Shown: positions 8,635-16,992 of the stretch, one piece after another
How the letters are laid out: each line of letters opens with the position of its first letter
How positions within the stretch are numbered: position 1 is the stretch's first letter
DNA from: Bradyrhizobium sp. Ec3.3
GTDB lineage: Bacteria > Pseudomonadota > Alphaproteobacteria > Rhizobiales > Xanthobacteraceae
Direction of reading: 5' to 3'
Assembly: GCF_000472925.1 (NCBI RefSeq)
Contig: NZ_KI421480.1
Span: 4,753-68,752 of the forward strand
DNA: 64,000 nt
The notes under the pieces: model-generated
Database searches by the model: none
What the model was told of the DNA's origin: nothing
What the model saw: only the letters and a program-made list of their open reading frames with translations
Program-made: the position numbers and the translations under genes

Positions 8635-10005
8635 ATGGCCCCTTTAAGTCGCGACAATGTCCAATCCCTGCTGCTCGGGTCGAGCCTGCATCCGATCACC
8701 CGACACCTGCTTTTCCAGGTGAAAAAGAAGGACGGGGGACGTCAATTCCTGTCGGACCTGTTGCCGTCCGTGTCCAAGGGAGATCCCGCTGCCCTGGGCG
8801 CCGCTCCTATCCTCAACATCTCGCTGAGCTGGAACGGACTTCTCGCGCTGGGCGCCTTTGATACGATGGGCGGCGAGGCCGCCGCCGCGTCAGCTTTCTA
8901 TCTGTTCAACGAACCACCGCTCTCGGAATCGCTGCGCGCGTCAGGCGCCAGCACGCCCGCGAATTGGTGGAAGAAGCGTTTCCTGAGCACCGACATACAC
9001 GTCATCGTGCATCTCAGCGTCAGCTCCGAGGACGAACTACGGGATGTGACCACCCATGTGAAGGCAGCGGCTGAGCGCGCCGACATGCTGGAGCTTCTCA
9101 CCTCGGCCGAGGGCGAACCGATCACGGGTCGCGCGGTCAACGGGTTTCGGCTGCATTTCGGTTACCGGGACGGCATCTCGCATCCCTCGGTGGATTGGGA
9201 CAACGATATCCCCACTGGCGGTGCTCTTCCCCGAGGCGACTTTGTGCTTGGCTATCCGTCGCCGAATTACTCGAGCTACCCGGACCAACCGCCGTTCAGC
9301 GATTTCGTGCGCGATGGGTCGTTCATGGCATTCATGATGCTGTATCAGGATGTCGCGGCCTTCAACCGCTTCCTGCGCGAGAACGCGCCAAAGCTCGCAC
9401 CGACATTGCCGCAAGCGGACGCGGAGGAGTACCTGGCTGCGAAGATGATGGGCCGATGGCGGGACGGGACGCCGCTGATGCTGTCTCCGGACCGGCCCGA
9501 CGAGGCCGCCGCACTCCGCGACGATTTCGACTACGTCGATGATCCCCACGGCATCAAGTGTCCGCTGGCCGCGCATATTCGCGTCGCCAACGCGCGTCAC
9601 CAGCCGTTGAACGACGTGAACAAGACGCTGTTTCCGGGCGGCTATCCGCGGGTCCTCCGGCGCGGCATGCCATATGGCCCTCTCCTCGAAGGCGAGCAGG
9701 ACGATGGCGTGGATCGCGGCCTTGTCGGCATGTTCCTGTGCGCAAATCTCAACAAGCAATTCTACACCATCATGCGCTGGCTGGGCCGGACGGACTTCAG
9801 TCCGGTGTTTCCCGATCAAGTCGGCCAGGATCCGCTGACCGGAAACAGCGCCTTCCCCGGCGCATCGTCCGATTTCAGCATTCCATCACAGAATGGAACG
9901 TCCACGACGGTGAAGAGAGTCACCGATTTCGTGCGCATCGAGGGCGTGGCCCTTCAGCTGCTGCCGAGCTTGACCACTTTGCGAAACGTGGCCGCATTCG
10001 CCTAG
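8635..10005 (+). CDS. DyP-type peroxidase (456 aa)
   Basis: Haem-dependent dye-decolourising peroxidase. It shows the GXXDG signature as GYRDG (residues 176-180, ISHP following), the proximal-His segment CPLAAHIRVANARH (His314) and the C-terminal TDFVRIEG. The length suits the longer DyP subclass. There is no obvious signal peptide, so it is cytoplasmic or encapsulated; no encapsulin gene is nearby. The small protein upstream and the opposite-strand haem peroxidase form one peroxide-metabolism locus. The family call is confident; the substrate is unknown. Confidence 0.88.
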   Translation: MAPLSRDNVQSLLLGSSLHPITRHLLFQVKKKDGGRQFLSDLLPSVSKGDPAALGAAPILNISLSWNGLLALGAFDTMGGEAAAASAFYLFNEPPLSESLRASGASTPANWWKKRFLSTDIHVIVHLSVSSEDELRDVTTHVKAAAERADMLELLTSAEGEPITGRAVNGFRLHFGYRDGISHPSVDWDNDIPTGGALPRGDFVLGYPSPNYSSYPDQPPFSDFVRDGSFMAFMMLYQDVAAFNRFLRENAPKLAPTLPQADAEEYLAAKMMGRWRDGTPLMLSPDRPDEAAALRDDFDYVDDPHGIKCPLAAHIRVANARHQPLNDVNKTLFPGGYPRVLRRGMPYGPLLEGEQDDGVDRGLVGMFLCANLNKQFYTIMRWLGRTDFSPVFPDQVGQDPLTGNSAFPGASSDFSIPSQNGTSTTVKRVTDFVRIEGVALQLLPSLTTLRNVAAFA

Positions 10006-10063
10006 GTGCATGCAATAACATAGTGCATCCTCGCCGAACATGCGGCCGACAAGGATCACCTCG

Positions 10064-10513
10064 ATGCCGTTCGATCTTGAGTCGTCTCTGAAACTCGCGG
10101 GCGCGGGTCTCGCCGCAGCCGGCCTCTTCTTTACCGGCTACCAAATCCGTGAGACGAATCGCACGCTGGTGTTTACGACTGAGCAGGGCATCTACAAGGA
10201 ATCCCGCGACATCCTGCGGTTCCTTGCCGACAACCCCGGTGCTCTGATTGCGGCCCAGTCCGAGGATGTTTCGATGCTCGATGCCAAAGAACGCGCAAAG
10301 TTGTCGTCACAGATCGGCGTGCTGCTCAATTTTTACAACGCTACACTCGTCGAGAGAAACTCCGAATACATCTCCCCGGAGTTCCGCAAGAGCTTAGTCG
10401 CCGACTTTTGCATTCTCGCCAAGTTACCTCAGATCAGCAAGCGTTTGCCGGATAAGCCGAACCAGCCGTTTCAAACGCTCGCGCAAATCAAGCGGAGCGA
10501 CTGTAATGGATAG
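10064..10513 (+). CDS. Membrane-anchored hypothetical protein (149 aa)
   Basis: The ATG at 10064 is preferred (AAGGA upstream); an in-frame start 24 bases earlier is less well placed. One hydrophobic segment at residues 10-28 (LAGAGLAAAGLFFTGYQI) is followed by a helical soluble domain (TTEQGIYKESRDILRFLADN, LLNFYNATLVERNSEYI), a pattern seen in small single-pass proteins of unknown function. It overlaps the next gene by a few bases and may be cotranscribed with it. Confidence 0.6.
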   Translation: MPFDLESSLKLAGAGLAAAGLFFTGYQIRETNRTLVFTTEQGIYKESRDILRFLADNPGALIAAQSEDVSMLDAKERAKLSSQIGVLLNFYNATLVERNSEYISPEFRKSLVADFCILAKLPQISKRLPDKPNQPFQTLAQIKRSDCNG

Positions 10514-11043
10514 GCGGACGGTAGTAATCGCTGGCCTCACCTTCGTCTTCCGTAGCACCACGTCCGCGCAAGCCGAGTTCATCGGCAATGCCTATGGAGG
10601 TCAAGCCGAAGATGCCACACGCTCCGCGTGCAGCGCACGCGTTCACGGGACACCAGAATTTTTACGCGGCCATGGCACAACTCGAAAAGCGTACTTCTGG
10701 TGAAGCCAAAGAACTTTTCTCGAAATCGGCGGCGGAGTTTCGTGCTAGCCGAGAGGAATATGTGCGTGCGGCTTCCCTTCTAAAGGGAAAGCCGTTTGAC
10801 ATGTCCCGCCTTCAGCCGCCCGAGCAGCAATTGCTTCTTCAGTTCCTCGGTCCCTTCAAGGCGACAGCCACTTCCGATCAGGCTGATATGCTTCTAGCAT
10901 TTGCCGACTCCTTCGTGCAAACGGCCAGCAATGTTGAGAGCGCGAGTTCTGAAATGACGTTGGCGAGATTCCGTCAAATACAAGTCGACATCAACCGTCA
11001 GATCGTCGTGGGAACTCTGATCTCGCGGGGCCTGGGGCGTTAA
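10506..11043 (+). pseudogene. Exported helical protein, probable frameshift after the signal peptide
   Basis: The ATG at 10506 overlaps the end of the previous gene and encodes a signal-peptide-like MDRRTVVIAGLTFVF...TSAQA, but this frame soon becomes unnatural. A second frame, open from about 10588 to 11043, gives a good helical protein (NFYAAMAQLEKRTSGEAKEL, FAASF-like helices, EMTLARFRQIQVDINRQIVV). Most simply, one indel near 10590-10640 separates the leader from the mature domain. Alternatively the second frame starts on its own at 10612, behind a distant GGAGG. Confidence 0.45.
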
Positions 11044-11267
11044 GCTTCCGGTCGGAATACGGTTGCCAAGTGTCAATCGTTCGATCGAGGAAATCTACGG
11101 ACGGATAACGATTGTCAGAACGGCGTGAATGATGTTTTTTGGCCATGAAGCGACGCGTGGAAAAAGCTCGCGAACCTGCATGTAGCTCCATTAAAGCGCA
11201 AGTGATTTCTCAGAGACTGTCAAAAATTGCAGTAGTTCAACAAACTCCGCATTGTTCAAATCGAAAT

Positions 11268-12176
11268 CTAAACCGAAAACTTGTCGAACGTGTCAGGCAC
11301 GGTCTCGTCATCCATCTCTATAATGCTTCGACCAATTGCATCGCCTGAATAGATCAGGAGAGAAAGCGACATATCGTGGTACTCGGAGAACAGTACAGAT
11401 TCAAAAACCGACTCCACGGGATGCCAGACGCCCGGAGGATGTTGAACGCTATTGTTGGGCACGGTTTGTGCGCTTGCGGCAAGCGAGCGTTCAGGTATAG
11501 CAATGGTTTCTTGACGCGCGCGAAAGAAAACACCTGACTTGAACAGGGGTGTGCTTCCCCACGACCAGTCAATGAAGCCGTCCTTGCTTACGACCAGCAT
11601 CGCGCGCCGAGTCGTCATTTCCAGCCATTTGAGAATGGCCGCAGTAACCGAGACCTCGTAACGATCACGCAGGAACTCGAAGTCGCTCAAGGTTGGGCGC
11701 CGAAAAGTCTCCGTATGCACGCGGAAATCATCGAAAGGCATCAGAAGAACCGATGCAAAACGGTTCGCCTCGGCTTCCCTAGCGCCATATTCAGAGTCCC
11801 AGGCCCACATATCACGTTTCGAGCAGAAGATCGGTTCACCCTGCCGGTGCAGGAGGTAGTGTCCAAGCTCGTGGGCCAGGGTGAAGTTGATCCGGCCTTT
11901 CGACTTAATGCTTGAATTATAGATGATACCCCACTCGCCCTTGGCTTTCGGATTCGGGGCGAGCGCACCTTCGAACCTTTCGCCCAGCGCTTCGCCGTGT
12001 ACGAGCGTGATTGGCTCGCCAGGAAAGACATTGCGAGAGTAATCACGCGCGATCGCCGCGACGTCGATTGGGAAGCGGGGTAGGCCTTGGATCTCGCGTG
12101 CGGCTTTGACAAGGCTTGATACGCGGACAGCCCAACCGTCGGGCGTCGTTGGTAGTTTCACTTCTTGCTGCCCCAC
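11268..12176 (-). CDS. ImmA/IrrE-family metallo-endopeptidase (302 aa)
   Basis: HELGH at residues 102-106 within INFTLAHELGHYLLH is the zinc-binding site, with a downstream acidic helix (EYGAREAEANRFASVLLMP) supplying the third ligand. Proteins of this family cleave the XRE-type repressor encoded beside them and so derepress divergent genes. Its start overlaps the 3' end of the XRE gene by 19 bases, so the two are translated together. Inference: it controls the TIR/E2/patatin operon divergent to it. The C-terminal 110 residues (FFRARQETIAIPERS onward) are an extra domain of unknown role. Confidence 0.85.
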   Translation of the reverse strand: MGQQEVKLPTTPDGWAVRVSSLVKAAREIQGLPRFPIDVAAIARDYSRNVFPGEPITLVHGEALGERFEGALAPNPKAKGEWGIIYNSSIKSKGRINFTLAHELGHYLLHRQGEPIFCSKRDMWAWDSEYGAREAEANRFASVLLMPFDDFRVHTETFRRPTLSDFEFLRDRYEVSVTAAILKWLEMTTRRAMLVVSKDGFIDWSWGSTPLFKSGVFFRARQETIAIPERSLAASAQTVPNNSVQHPPGVWHPVESVFESVLFSEYHDMSLSLLIYSGDAIGRSIIEMDDETVPDTFDKFSV

Positions 12177-12478
12177 AGGTCTATAATGTCATTAATCTTG
12201 GCCTTATCCTCGTCATCAAGACGGTTGAACTTTCGGAAGAAAGCCTCCTTCAACTGCGCATCGTCAAATCCAGCCTTGTCATCAAGCAAATACTCCGTCG
12301 TAACTGAAAGCACGCGCGCGATGTCGGTCAACTTCTCGGCCGATGGTTTGCGTTCATCACGGTTTTCGAGTTCCCACAGATAGCTCTTGCTCGCCCCCGA
12401 CAAACGGGCGAGCTCGTCGAGTGAGTATCCTTTTTCGGCGCGCAGTTTTTTTAGTTTATCCCGAAGTGTCGTTGGCAT
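12158..12478 (-). CDS. XRE-family repressor-like regulator (106 aa)
   Basis: A classical Cro/C1 HTH lies at residues 5-60 (LRAEKGYSLDELARLSGASK, SYLWELENRDERKPSAEKLT), followed by a short acidic tail. It is partnered with the ImmA/IrrE protease gene that it overlaps, and is divergent from the TIR operon. Its likely operators are the GTTC/GAAC palindromes in the 195-base intergenic region. Confidence 0.85.
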   Translation of the reverse strand: MPTTLRDKLKKLRAEKGYSLDELARLSGASKSYLWELENRDERKPSAEKLTDIARVLSVTTEYLLDDKAGFDDAQLKEAFFRKFNRLDDEDKAKINDIIDLWGSKK

Positions 12479-12541
12479 GCGTCGATGAATTCCTGAATAG
12501 TTGCAGGTATTTAATCGTCAACTTTCGGTTTCAATTCCGAT

Positions 12542-12600
12542 GTTCAGTATATCGAACGCGTCCGCACTTGACAACCGAACATGCGTTCGGCATATCGAAC
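12542..12600 (+). promoter_or_regulatory. Operator cluster and promoter ahead of the TIR/E2/patatin operon
   Basis: Three related palindromes are visible: GTTCAGTATATCGAAC (12542-12557), CCGAACATGCGTTCGG (12575-12590, a perfect 6-bp dyad) and GTTCGGCATATCGAAC (12585-12600), the last two overlapping. A TTGACA -35 box at 12568-12573 is followed after 17 bases by CATATC, so the second palindrome fills the spacer and the third covers the -10 box. This is a layout suited to repression by the XRE protein. Confidence 0.65.
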
Positions 12601-12673
12601 AACATCATGATTCAACAGTGAACGGCCAATCTTGATTCATGACCGTTTGTAAAACAACACATAGGAGGCGCCC

Positions 12674-13258
12674 ATGGCGCGCAAAACGTTTTTTAGCTTT
12701 CACTACGAACGTGACGCTTGGCGGGCCGCGAACGTCCGCAATAGCGGTGTCCTCTCCAACGATGACGAGTTCGGCTTTATCGACGCGGCTGCCTGGGAAA
12801 AGATCGAGCGTGAGGGTGATGCCGCCATCAAGCGATGGATTCAAGAGCAGCTCAAGAGCACAACCGTTACCGCCGTACTGATAGGCGCTGAGACGGCGAG
12901 CCGCGAATGGGTAAAATATGAGATTCGTGAAAGCTGGAAACGCGGCAATGCGATTATTGGTGTCCGTATTCACGGCATCAAAGACCAGGACAGCAAAGCT
13001 GACAGCTTCGGTGCTAACCCTCTGGACGTCGTAAAGTTCGACGACGGCACAACGCTATCCACGGCATGCAAGACCTATGACTGGGTCGCCGACAAAGGAC
13101 GCGAGCATCTTGGCGAATGGCTCGAAGAAGCTGTTCAAGCGCGGGAGGATATGGCTGAAGCGAAGGTCATCGAGGAGCTGGCAAAAAAGGCCTCTACCTA
13201 CACGACCGTCGCCGGGCCGTCGATCATCCAAAATCCGCCGAAGCCGTGGGCCTACTGA
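12674..13258 (+). CDS. ThsB-like TIR protein (194 aa)
   Basis: ATG preceded by AGGAGG. The protein matches the TIR-like MTH538/ThsB fold: TFFSFHYERDAWRAANVRNS, then IKRWIQEQLKSTTVTAVLIG and TASREWVKYEIRESW, with Glu83 as the candidate NADase glutamate. In Thoeris, such proteins sense infection and make an ADP-ribose-derived signal. It is the first gene of an operon whose third gene has a SLOG domain, the kind that binds such signals in ThsA. The extra 60-residue C-terminal helix (ARED...KVIEELAKKAS) is not part of the fold. Function in immunity is inferred. Confidence 0.8.
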   Translation: MARKTFFSFHYERDAWRAANVRNSGVLSNDDEFGFIDAAAWEKIEREGDAAIKRWIQEQLKSTTVTAVLIGAETASREWVKYEIRESWKRGNAIIGVRIHGIKDQDSKADSFGANPLDVVKFDDGTTLSTACKTYDWVADKGREHLGEWLEEAVQAREDMAEAKVIEELAKKASTYTTVAGPSIIQNPPKPWAY

Positions 13259-13267
13259 GGTAGGTGT

Positions 13268-13975
13268 GTGACGGACTTTTCTGCCGAAGAGATTGCGCAG
13301 GTCATATACCGCTATCCGCGCCTTCATTCGGCGGGATGCGGCGTATTGGAGGGATTTCTCGACCTACATGCCATCTTCGATGGTGAAGAGAGGCGCGACG
13401 AATTTCAGGTGCGCATTGTCGCGCCGCCTGACTATCCGAATTCGATGCCAACGTTGTTCGAGACGGGAACGAGAACCGCGGAAATCGCTACAAAATATGG
13501 AATTGCGGATCTGAGCGATCTGCACCGCAACCCGGGCATCGGAACAGCGTGCCTCTGTGTCAAGCAGGAGGAGCAGCGCAGGTTTCCAGAAGGATCAAAC
13601 CTATTTCACTTCATTGAAGCGCTTGTTGTTCCATACCTGTTTGGCCTGAGTCACTTCGACGAGCACGGAAAATGGCCGTGGCCGGACCACAGCCATGGCG
13701 TCTTGGGGATTGTGGAGCATTACGCTGACACCACTGGCGATCCGTCTGTTGAGTCGATTAACTCCACGCTCAAACTTCTCAGGCGAGACCCGAGTTGGCA
13801 TGAGTTAAGAAGGCAACTACGCAAGCCAAGCGCCATGAGAATGTGCGTGTGCGGTTCAAAGCGCTCTGCCTCATGCTGCCATAAGGACGTATGGGCCGGA
13901 ATCGCCAAGCTGAACAGCGATATGCAGAAGCTTGGTCTCGACGTGCATCAAACACTCTTAAATGTAAAGCTCTAG
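13268..13975 (+). CDS. Stand-alone E2-like protein with C-terminal SEC-C-type Cys cluster (235 aa)
   Basis: GTG start with GAGG upstream, nine bases after the TIR gene. The region VRIVAPPDYPNSMPTLFETG matches the E2 ubiquitin-conjugating core (strand, then PxxYP). It is followed by LHRNPGIGTACLCVKQEEQRR, where Cys95 or Cys97 would be the thioester cysteine, and a helical block with FIEALVVPYLFGLSHFDEHG. Near the C-terminus CVCGSKRSASCCH (from residue 193) resembles the zinc-binding SEC-C motif. No E1, JAB peptidase or ubiquitin-like gene is adjacent, unlike type II CBASS. It may conjugate or chaperone a neighbour; that is inference. Confidence 0.65.
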   Translation: MTDFSAEEIAQVIYRYPRLHSAGCGVLEGFLDLHAIFDGEERRDEFQVRIVAPPDYPNSMPTLFETGTRTAEIATKYGIADLSDLHRNPGIGTACLCVKQEEQRRFPEGSNLFHFIEALVVPYLFGLSHFDEHGKWPWPDHSHGVLGIVEHYADTTGDPSVESINSTLKLLRRDPSWHELRRQLRKPSAMRMCVCGSKRSASCCHKDVWAGIAKLNSDMQKLGLDVHQTLLNVKL

Positions 13976-14044
13976 GAGTGTAGATTGTGCGGGGGCGCCA
14001 ATTGCTGATGTCAAAATATGAAGTAACGGGATCTGGAGGCTGCG

Positions 14045-15706
14045 TTGAATAGCGCTGGCCCGCTTCATGGTGTGCGGATCTGGCTCGCGGGAGCAGTGCC
14101 GTCTGACGCGACTGCAGCGCAGAAGGATTCGGTTGAGACCTTTGTTCGTGAATTTGCAGCAGAAGTTTTCAGAAATGGAGGACACATCCTTCATGGAAGT
14201 CATCCAAGCTTTGTTGGTCAGCTGATCGCGCAAGCGAAGGAGCACGTCTCTAACGGTGGCCGCAAAGATTGCCTGACATTGGCCGTGTCGAAATACTGGT
14301 CGAAAGACCGGGCTAACGTACCCATTCAGGAATGGCGGCAAACCTGCACTGTCTATGAGACCGCGGAGGCTACGGGAAGCGCTTCACCAAGAGATGATAG
14401 CCTGACGATTCTGCGACAATGGATGTCGGAACGTTGTGATGCATTTGTCGCTGTTGGTGGTCAATGGTGGCAGCACATCGCCGGCAGAGCTGGCGTTCCG
14501 ATTGAAGCAGGACTCGCGATACAACGTGGCTTGCCCTGTTTTCTCCTCGGCGGACTCGGCGGCGCAGCGGGCGACTATGTTCGCGATCACCGAGAGGTCA
14601 TCAGATTACTCAAGAACGGCTTTGACGAGGCAACTAACCAACGTCTCGCGCTTGAGGAGAATGTTGGCGGGATTGTTGGTACGATCTGCGACCAACTCTC
14701 GCGCCTTCCACTCGTCAAAGGACGCGTATCGGATGGAATCTCGTTCCGTATCCTTGCTCTTGACGGTGGCGGCATTAAAGGTGCGTTTACAGCCTCAGTC
14801 CTGACCACGTTGGAACAAGCACTTGGTGTTACCGCCGCGAGCCAGTTTGATCTTATCGCCGGCACATCGACGGGCGGTATCCTCGCAATCGGATTGGGTA
14901 TGGGGCTGTCTCCCAAGGACATGCTCCGCTTCTATCGCGATCGCGGGCCGGTCGTATTCCCGGCGATGCGGTTTCACAGGAAATGGAAGTCCCAACTGCG
15001 CTCCGTACTCAACCCAAAATATTCTCAGCGAGCGCTAGGTCATGAGTTGGAGCAGGCTTATTATCGCGACGCCAACCGGAAGGTGTTGGGCGATTCCGTT
15101 TGTCGCTTAGTGGTCCCGGCCTATGATGCAATAGGTGGCGTCTGCCATGTATTCCGGACTCCTCACCACCCGCTTCTGGCGGCGGACAAAAATACAGATG
15201 CGGTCGAAGTAGCTTTAGCCACCGCAGCCGCTCCAACGTATTTTTCATCAGCCGTTGTCAAGAATCTCATTTCCAACGCTTCGTTTTTCGATGGCGGTGT
15301 TTGGGCAAACTGCCCAGCGATGGCTGCTATCGTGGAGGCTATTTGTTACCTGGGCGTTCCGCTAGACCGCATCGATGTCTTGAGCATCGGAACTACGGAA
15401 GAACCCTTCACCGTGAAGAGCATGGCCCAAGCCGGTTGGGCGCGATGGGGAAAAACCCTCATTGATTTGTTGATAAATGCGCAAGTCGACTGTTCCGTAA
15501 AGCACGCGCAACTTCTCGTCGGCGAACCCAGATTCTTGCGTGTGAACACGGTTACGGCGCCGGGCATGTATGCCTTGGACGGAAGCAAAGAGATCGAGGA
15601 TTTAATAGCCCTCGGAAACCGCAGAGCGTCCGAGCCGGAAATTCTGACTCAGGTAAGATCACGTTTTATGAATGGCATTGATGCTATGGATTGGAAGACA
15701 ACTTAA
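14045..15706 (+). CDS. SLOG-domain patatin-like phospholipase (553 aa)
   Basis: TTG start four bases after GGAGG. Residues 8-180 form a Rossmann-like SLOG domain: VRIWLAGAVPS, then HILHGSHPSFVGQL, ERCDAFVAVGGQWW and GVPIEAGLAIQRGLPCFLL. Residues 234-540 are a patatin hydrolase with oxyanion loop DGGGIKG (240-246), nucleophile GTSTGG (Ser275) and the DGG aspartate (Asp416), so the Ser-Asp dyad is complete. Known precedents: SLOG domains bind TIR-made nucleotides in Thoeris ThsA, and patatins degrade membranes in CBASS. Inference: the SLOG part reads the signal of the TIR protein two genes upstream and switches on membrane lipid hydrolysis. Confidence 0.85.
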   Translation: MNSAGPLHGVRIWLAGAVPSDATAAQKDSVETFVREFAAEVFRNGGHILHGSHPSFVGQLIAQAKEHVSNGGRKDCLTLAVSKYWSKDRANVPIQEWRQTCTVYETAEATGSASPRDDSLTILRQWMSERCDAFVAVGGQWWQHIAGRAGVPIEAGLAIQRGLPCFLLGGLGGAAGDYVRDHREVIRLLKNGFDEATNQRLALEENVGGIVGTICDQLSRLPLVKGRVSDGISFRILALDGGGIKGAFTASVLTTLEQALGVTAASQFDLIAGTSTGGILAIGLGMGLSPKDMLRFYRDRGPVVFPAMRFHRKWKSQLRSVLNPKYSQRALGHELEQAYYRDANRKVLGDSVCRLVVPAYDAIGGVCHVFRTPHHPLLAADKNTDAVEVALATAAAPTYFSSAVVKNLISNASFFDGGVWANCPAMAAIVEAICYLGVPLDRIDVLSIGTTEEPFTVKSMAQAGWARWGKTLIDLLINAQVDCSVKHAQLLVGEPRFLRVNTVTAPGMYALDGSKEIEDLIALGNRRASEPEILTQVRSRFMNGIDAMDWKTT

Positions 15707-15710
15707 GCGG

Positions 15711-15914
15711 ATGCTAGAAGCGATTATTGAGATTGATTTGCAGGGCTCGGAAAGCAGGGAAGCGCATGCGAGGGCAGCTGTGGCCTTATCGTTGGCTTTG
15801 CAACATAAGCGGGCGGCCGACTTTAGGATGGCAGCCCGCTGTGCGGAGGGCACATTATCTGTAGTAAATATGCTGGCTATTTTGGCGGGCCGACGTGGGC
15901 GCTCTCCGCGTTAG
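15711..15914 (+). CDS. Small ORF at the end of the TIR/E2/patatin operon (67 aa)
   Basis: The ATG at 15711 is four bases after the patatin stop. The sequence is protein-like: MLEAIIEIDLQGSESREAHA then RAAVALSLALQHKRAADFRM, mostly alpha-helical. No clear RBS is seen, but translational coupling is possible. The family is not recognised. The next gene is on the other strand. Confidence 0.4.
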   Translation: MLEAIIEIDLQGSESREAHARAAVALSLALQHKRAADFRMAARCAEGTLSVVNMLAILAGRRGRSPR

Positions 15915-15954
15915 TCGTGGCGTGACACCGACCGATCCATTTATCAATCCACTC

Positions 15955-16239
15955 TTAAACCAACTCCATCCGCAGATGACGGCCTACGGCCTGTGCGGCA
16001 CGCGTAAGCGTTGCGAGCGTTACGGATTCATTATCGGGATCCAGCAACCGGTCGAGCTGTGCCCGGCTGGTCTGCATGCGCTTGGCGAGAGCGGACTTAG
16101 TAAGCCCCTCATCGTGCATGAGGGCATCAAGTTGACGCGCAATAACACGCTTGATGGCTCGTGCGGTTACCTCGGTATAGATCCCTTCGTCCTTCAGAAA
16201 ATTGTCCAGGGACGATCCAATACGACCCTTCTTCCTCAT
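15955..16239 (-). CDS. higA: XRE-family antitoxin of a HigBA-type pair (94 aa)
   Basis: Start ATG behind AGGAG, overlapping the toxin stop by four bases (ATGA). An HTH sits in the C-terminal half (LTKSALAKRMQTSRAQLDRLL) after an N-terminal helix (SSLDNFLKDEGIYTEVTARA). The toxin-first order is typical of HigBA. It should bind the dyad at 16590-16607 and neutralise the toxin. Confidence 0.8.
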   Translation of the reverse strand: MRKKGRIGSSLDNFLKDEGIYTEVTARAIKRVIARQLDALMHDEGLTKSALAKRMQTSRAQLDRLLDPDNESVTLATLTRAAQAVGRHLRMELV

Positions 16240-16571
16240 GTGATCTCCTTTCGGCGCTTCTGCGCCAGTTCAAGCTCGGCCTGAGGTGCCTTCTGCGTCT
16301 TCTTGATGAAGGCATGCAGCAAAACCATCTGGCCATCGTGAATACAAAACAACACCCGTGCGATACGACCGCCGCCGAGCTCACTCCTGACTTCCCACAG
16401 ACCTTTTCCCATCGCCCGGCATAGCGGCATGCCGATCGGCCAGGAGAACTCCACATCCTTGATGTCTTCGCCGACAATCTTACGATCTGCCTCTGGCAGA
16501 AGTTTCAACCATTCGCGAACCGGCTCACGTCCGGAAGCTAGCTGATAGAAGGCGGCTGGTAGTCGCTTCAC
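16236..16571 (-). CDS. higB: HigB/Gp49-type RelE-superfamily toxin (111 aa)
   Basis: GTG start with AGGAGA upstream. It shows the phage Gp49/HigB pattern: REWLKLLPEADRKIVGEDIK, then LWEVRSELGGGRIARVLFCI and LLHAFIKKTQKAP, giving the compact RelE fold with basic residues for ribosome-dependent mRNA cleavage. It is first gene of a two-gene operon with the antitoxin, reading away from the ParB remnant. Confidence 0.82.
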   Translation of the reverse strand: MKRLPAAFYQLASGREPVREWLKLLPEADRKIVGEDIKDVEFSWPIGMPLCRAMGKGLWEVRSELGGGRIARVLFCIHDGQMVLLHAFIKKTQKAPQAELELAQKRRKEIT

Positions 16572-16589
16572 ATGCTCTCCTGCTTGAAT

Positions 16590-16607
16590 TGTACCAAAAA
16601 TGATACA
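16590..16607. promoter_or_regulatory. Operator-like dyad upstream of the toxin-antitoxin pair
   Basis: TGTACC-AAAAAT-GATACA is an imperfect inverted repeat (5 of 6 bp) centred about 27 bases ahead of the toxin start. It is well placed for autoregulation by the antitoxin. Confidence 0.5.
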
Positions 16608-16718
16608 TATAAGGCAAGGGAAAATACGTCTCTTAAATCAAGACCCTAGATCCGGTCCACAGGCCAGCTCACTGAAGCCACCATTCTTCGGGCACGCCGC
16701 CAGGGATGGGCCGCCGGC

Positions 16719-16992
16719 TTACGCTTGGGTGAGTGGAAATGTTCGTAACCTTTCGAAAAGTTCGCGAATTTCCGGGGGCGGGGCGATGCATAGAGTTCGA
16801 TACGTATCGAGATGCTCGCCAGCCATTTGCTTCGCATTGTTGATGCAAGGCGACGGCAGTAGGGCCCGGAAGGCTTTCGTGAAGTAGTGAGTGCGGGATC
16901 TTCCGCACATTCTTGGGCGACTTCTTGAGCTTGTTGAGCGGGATGTGGACAAGGCTGCGGGCTTCGGTCGGGTTCTCCGTGGTTGCGATCAT
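16719..16992 (-). pseudogene. ParB-like N-terminus fused to an unrelated small-ORF tail
   Basis: From 16992 the minus strand reads MIATTENPTEARSLVHIPLN and KLKKSPKNVRKIPH, the N-terminus of plasmid/ICE ParB-like nucleases, then loses homology. In another frame the next 180 bases read HYFTKAFRALLPSPCINNAK and DTYRTLCIAPPPEIRELFE, the tail of a small protein that also occurs at 20.7 kb. It is a recombination product. The rest of the gap up to 17282 has no recognisable gene. Confidence 0.5.
16757..16823 (-). repeat. Dispersed repeat, copy 1
   Basis: It aligns base for base, with scattered changes, with 20705-20773 (shared blocks TTCCGGGGGCGG and AGAGTTCGATACGTATC). On the minus strand both copies encode DTYRTLC(I/V)APPPE(I/V)RE(L/I)FE, so they are two copies of a small coding sequence. 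Confidence 0.7.

Noticed and set aside
9037..9819. 260-residue minus-strand frame inside the DyP gene
   Set aside because: Antisense of a confidently identified DyP peroxidase, Arg/His-rich shadow composition.
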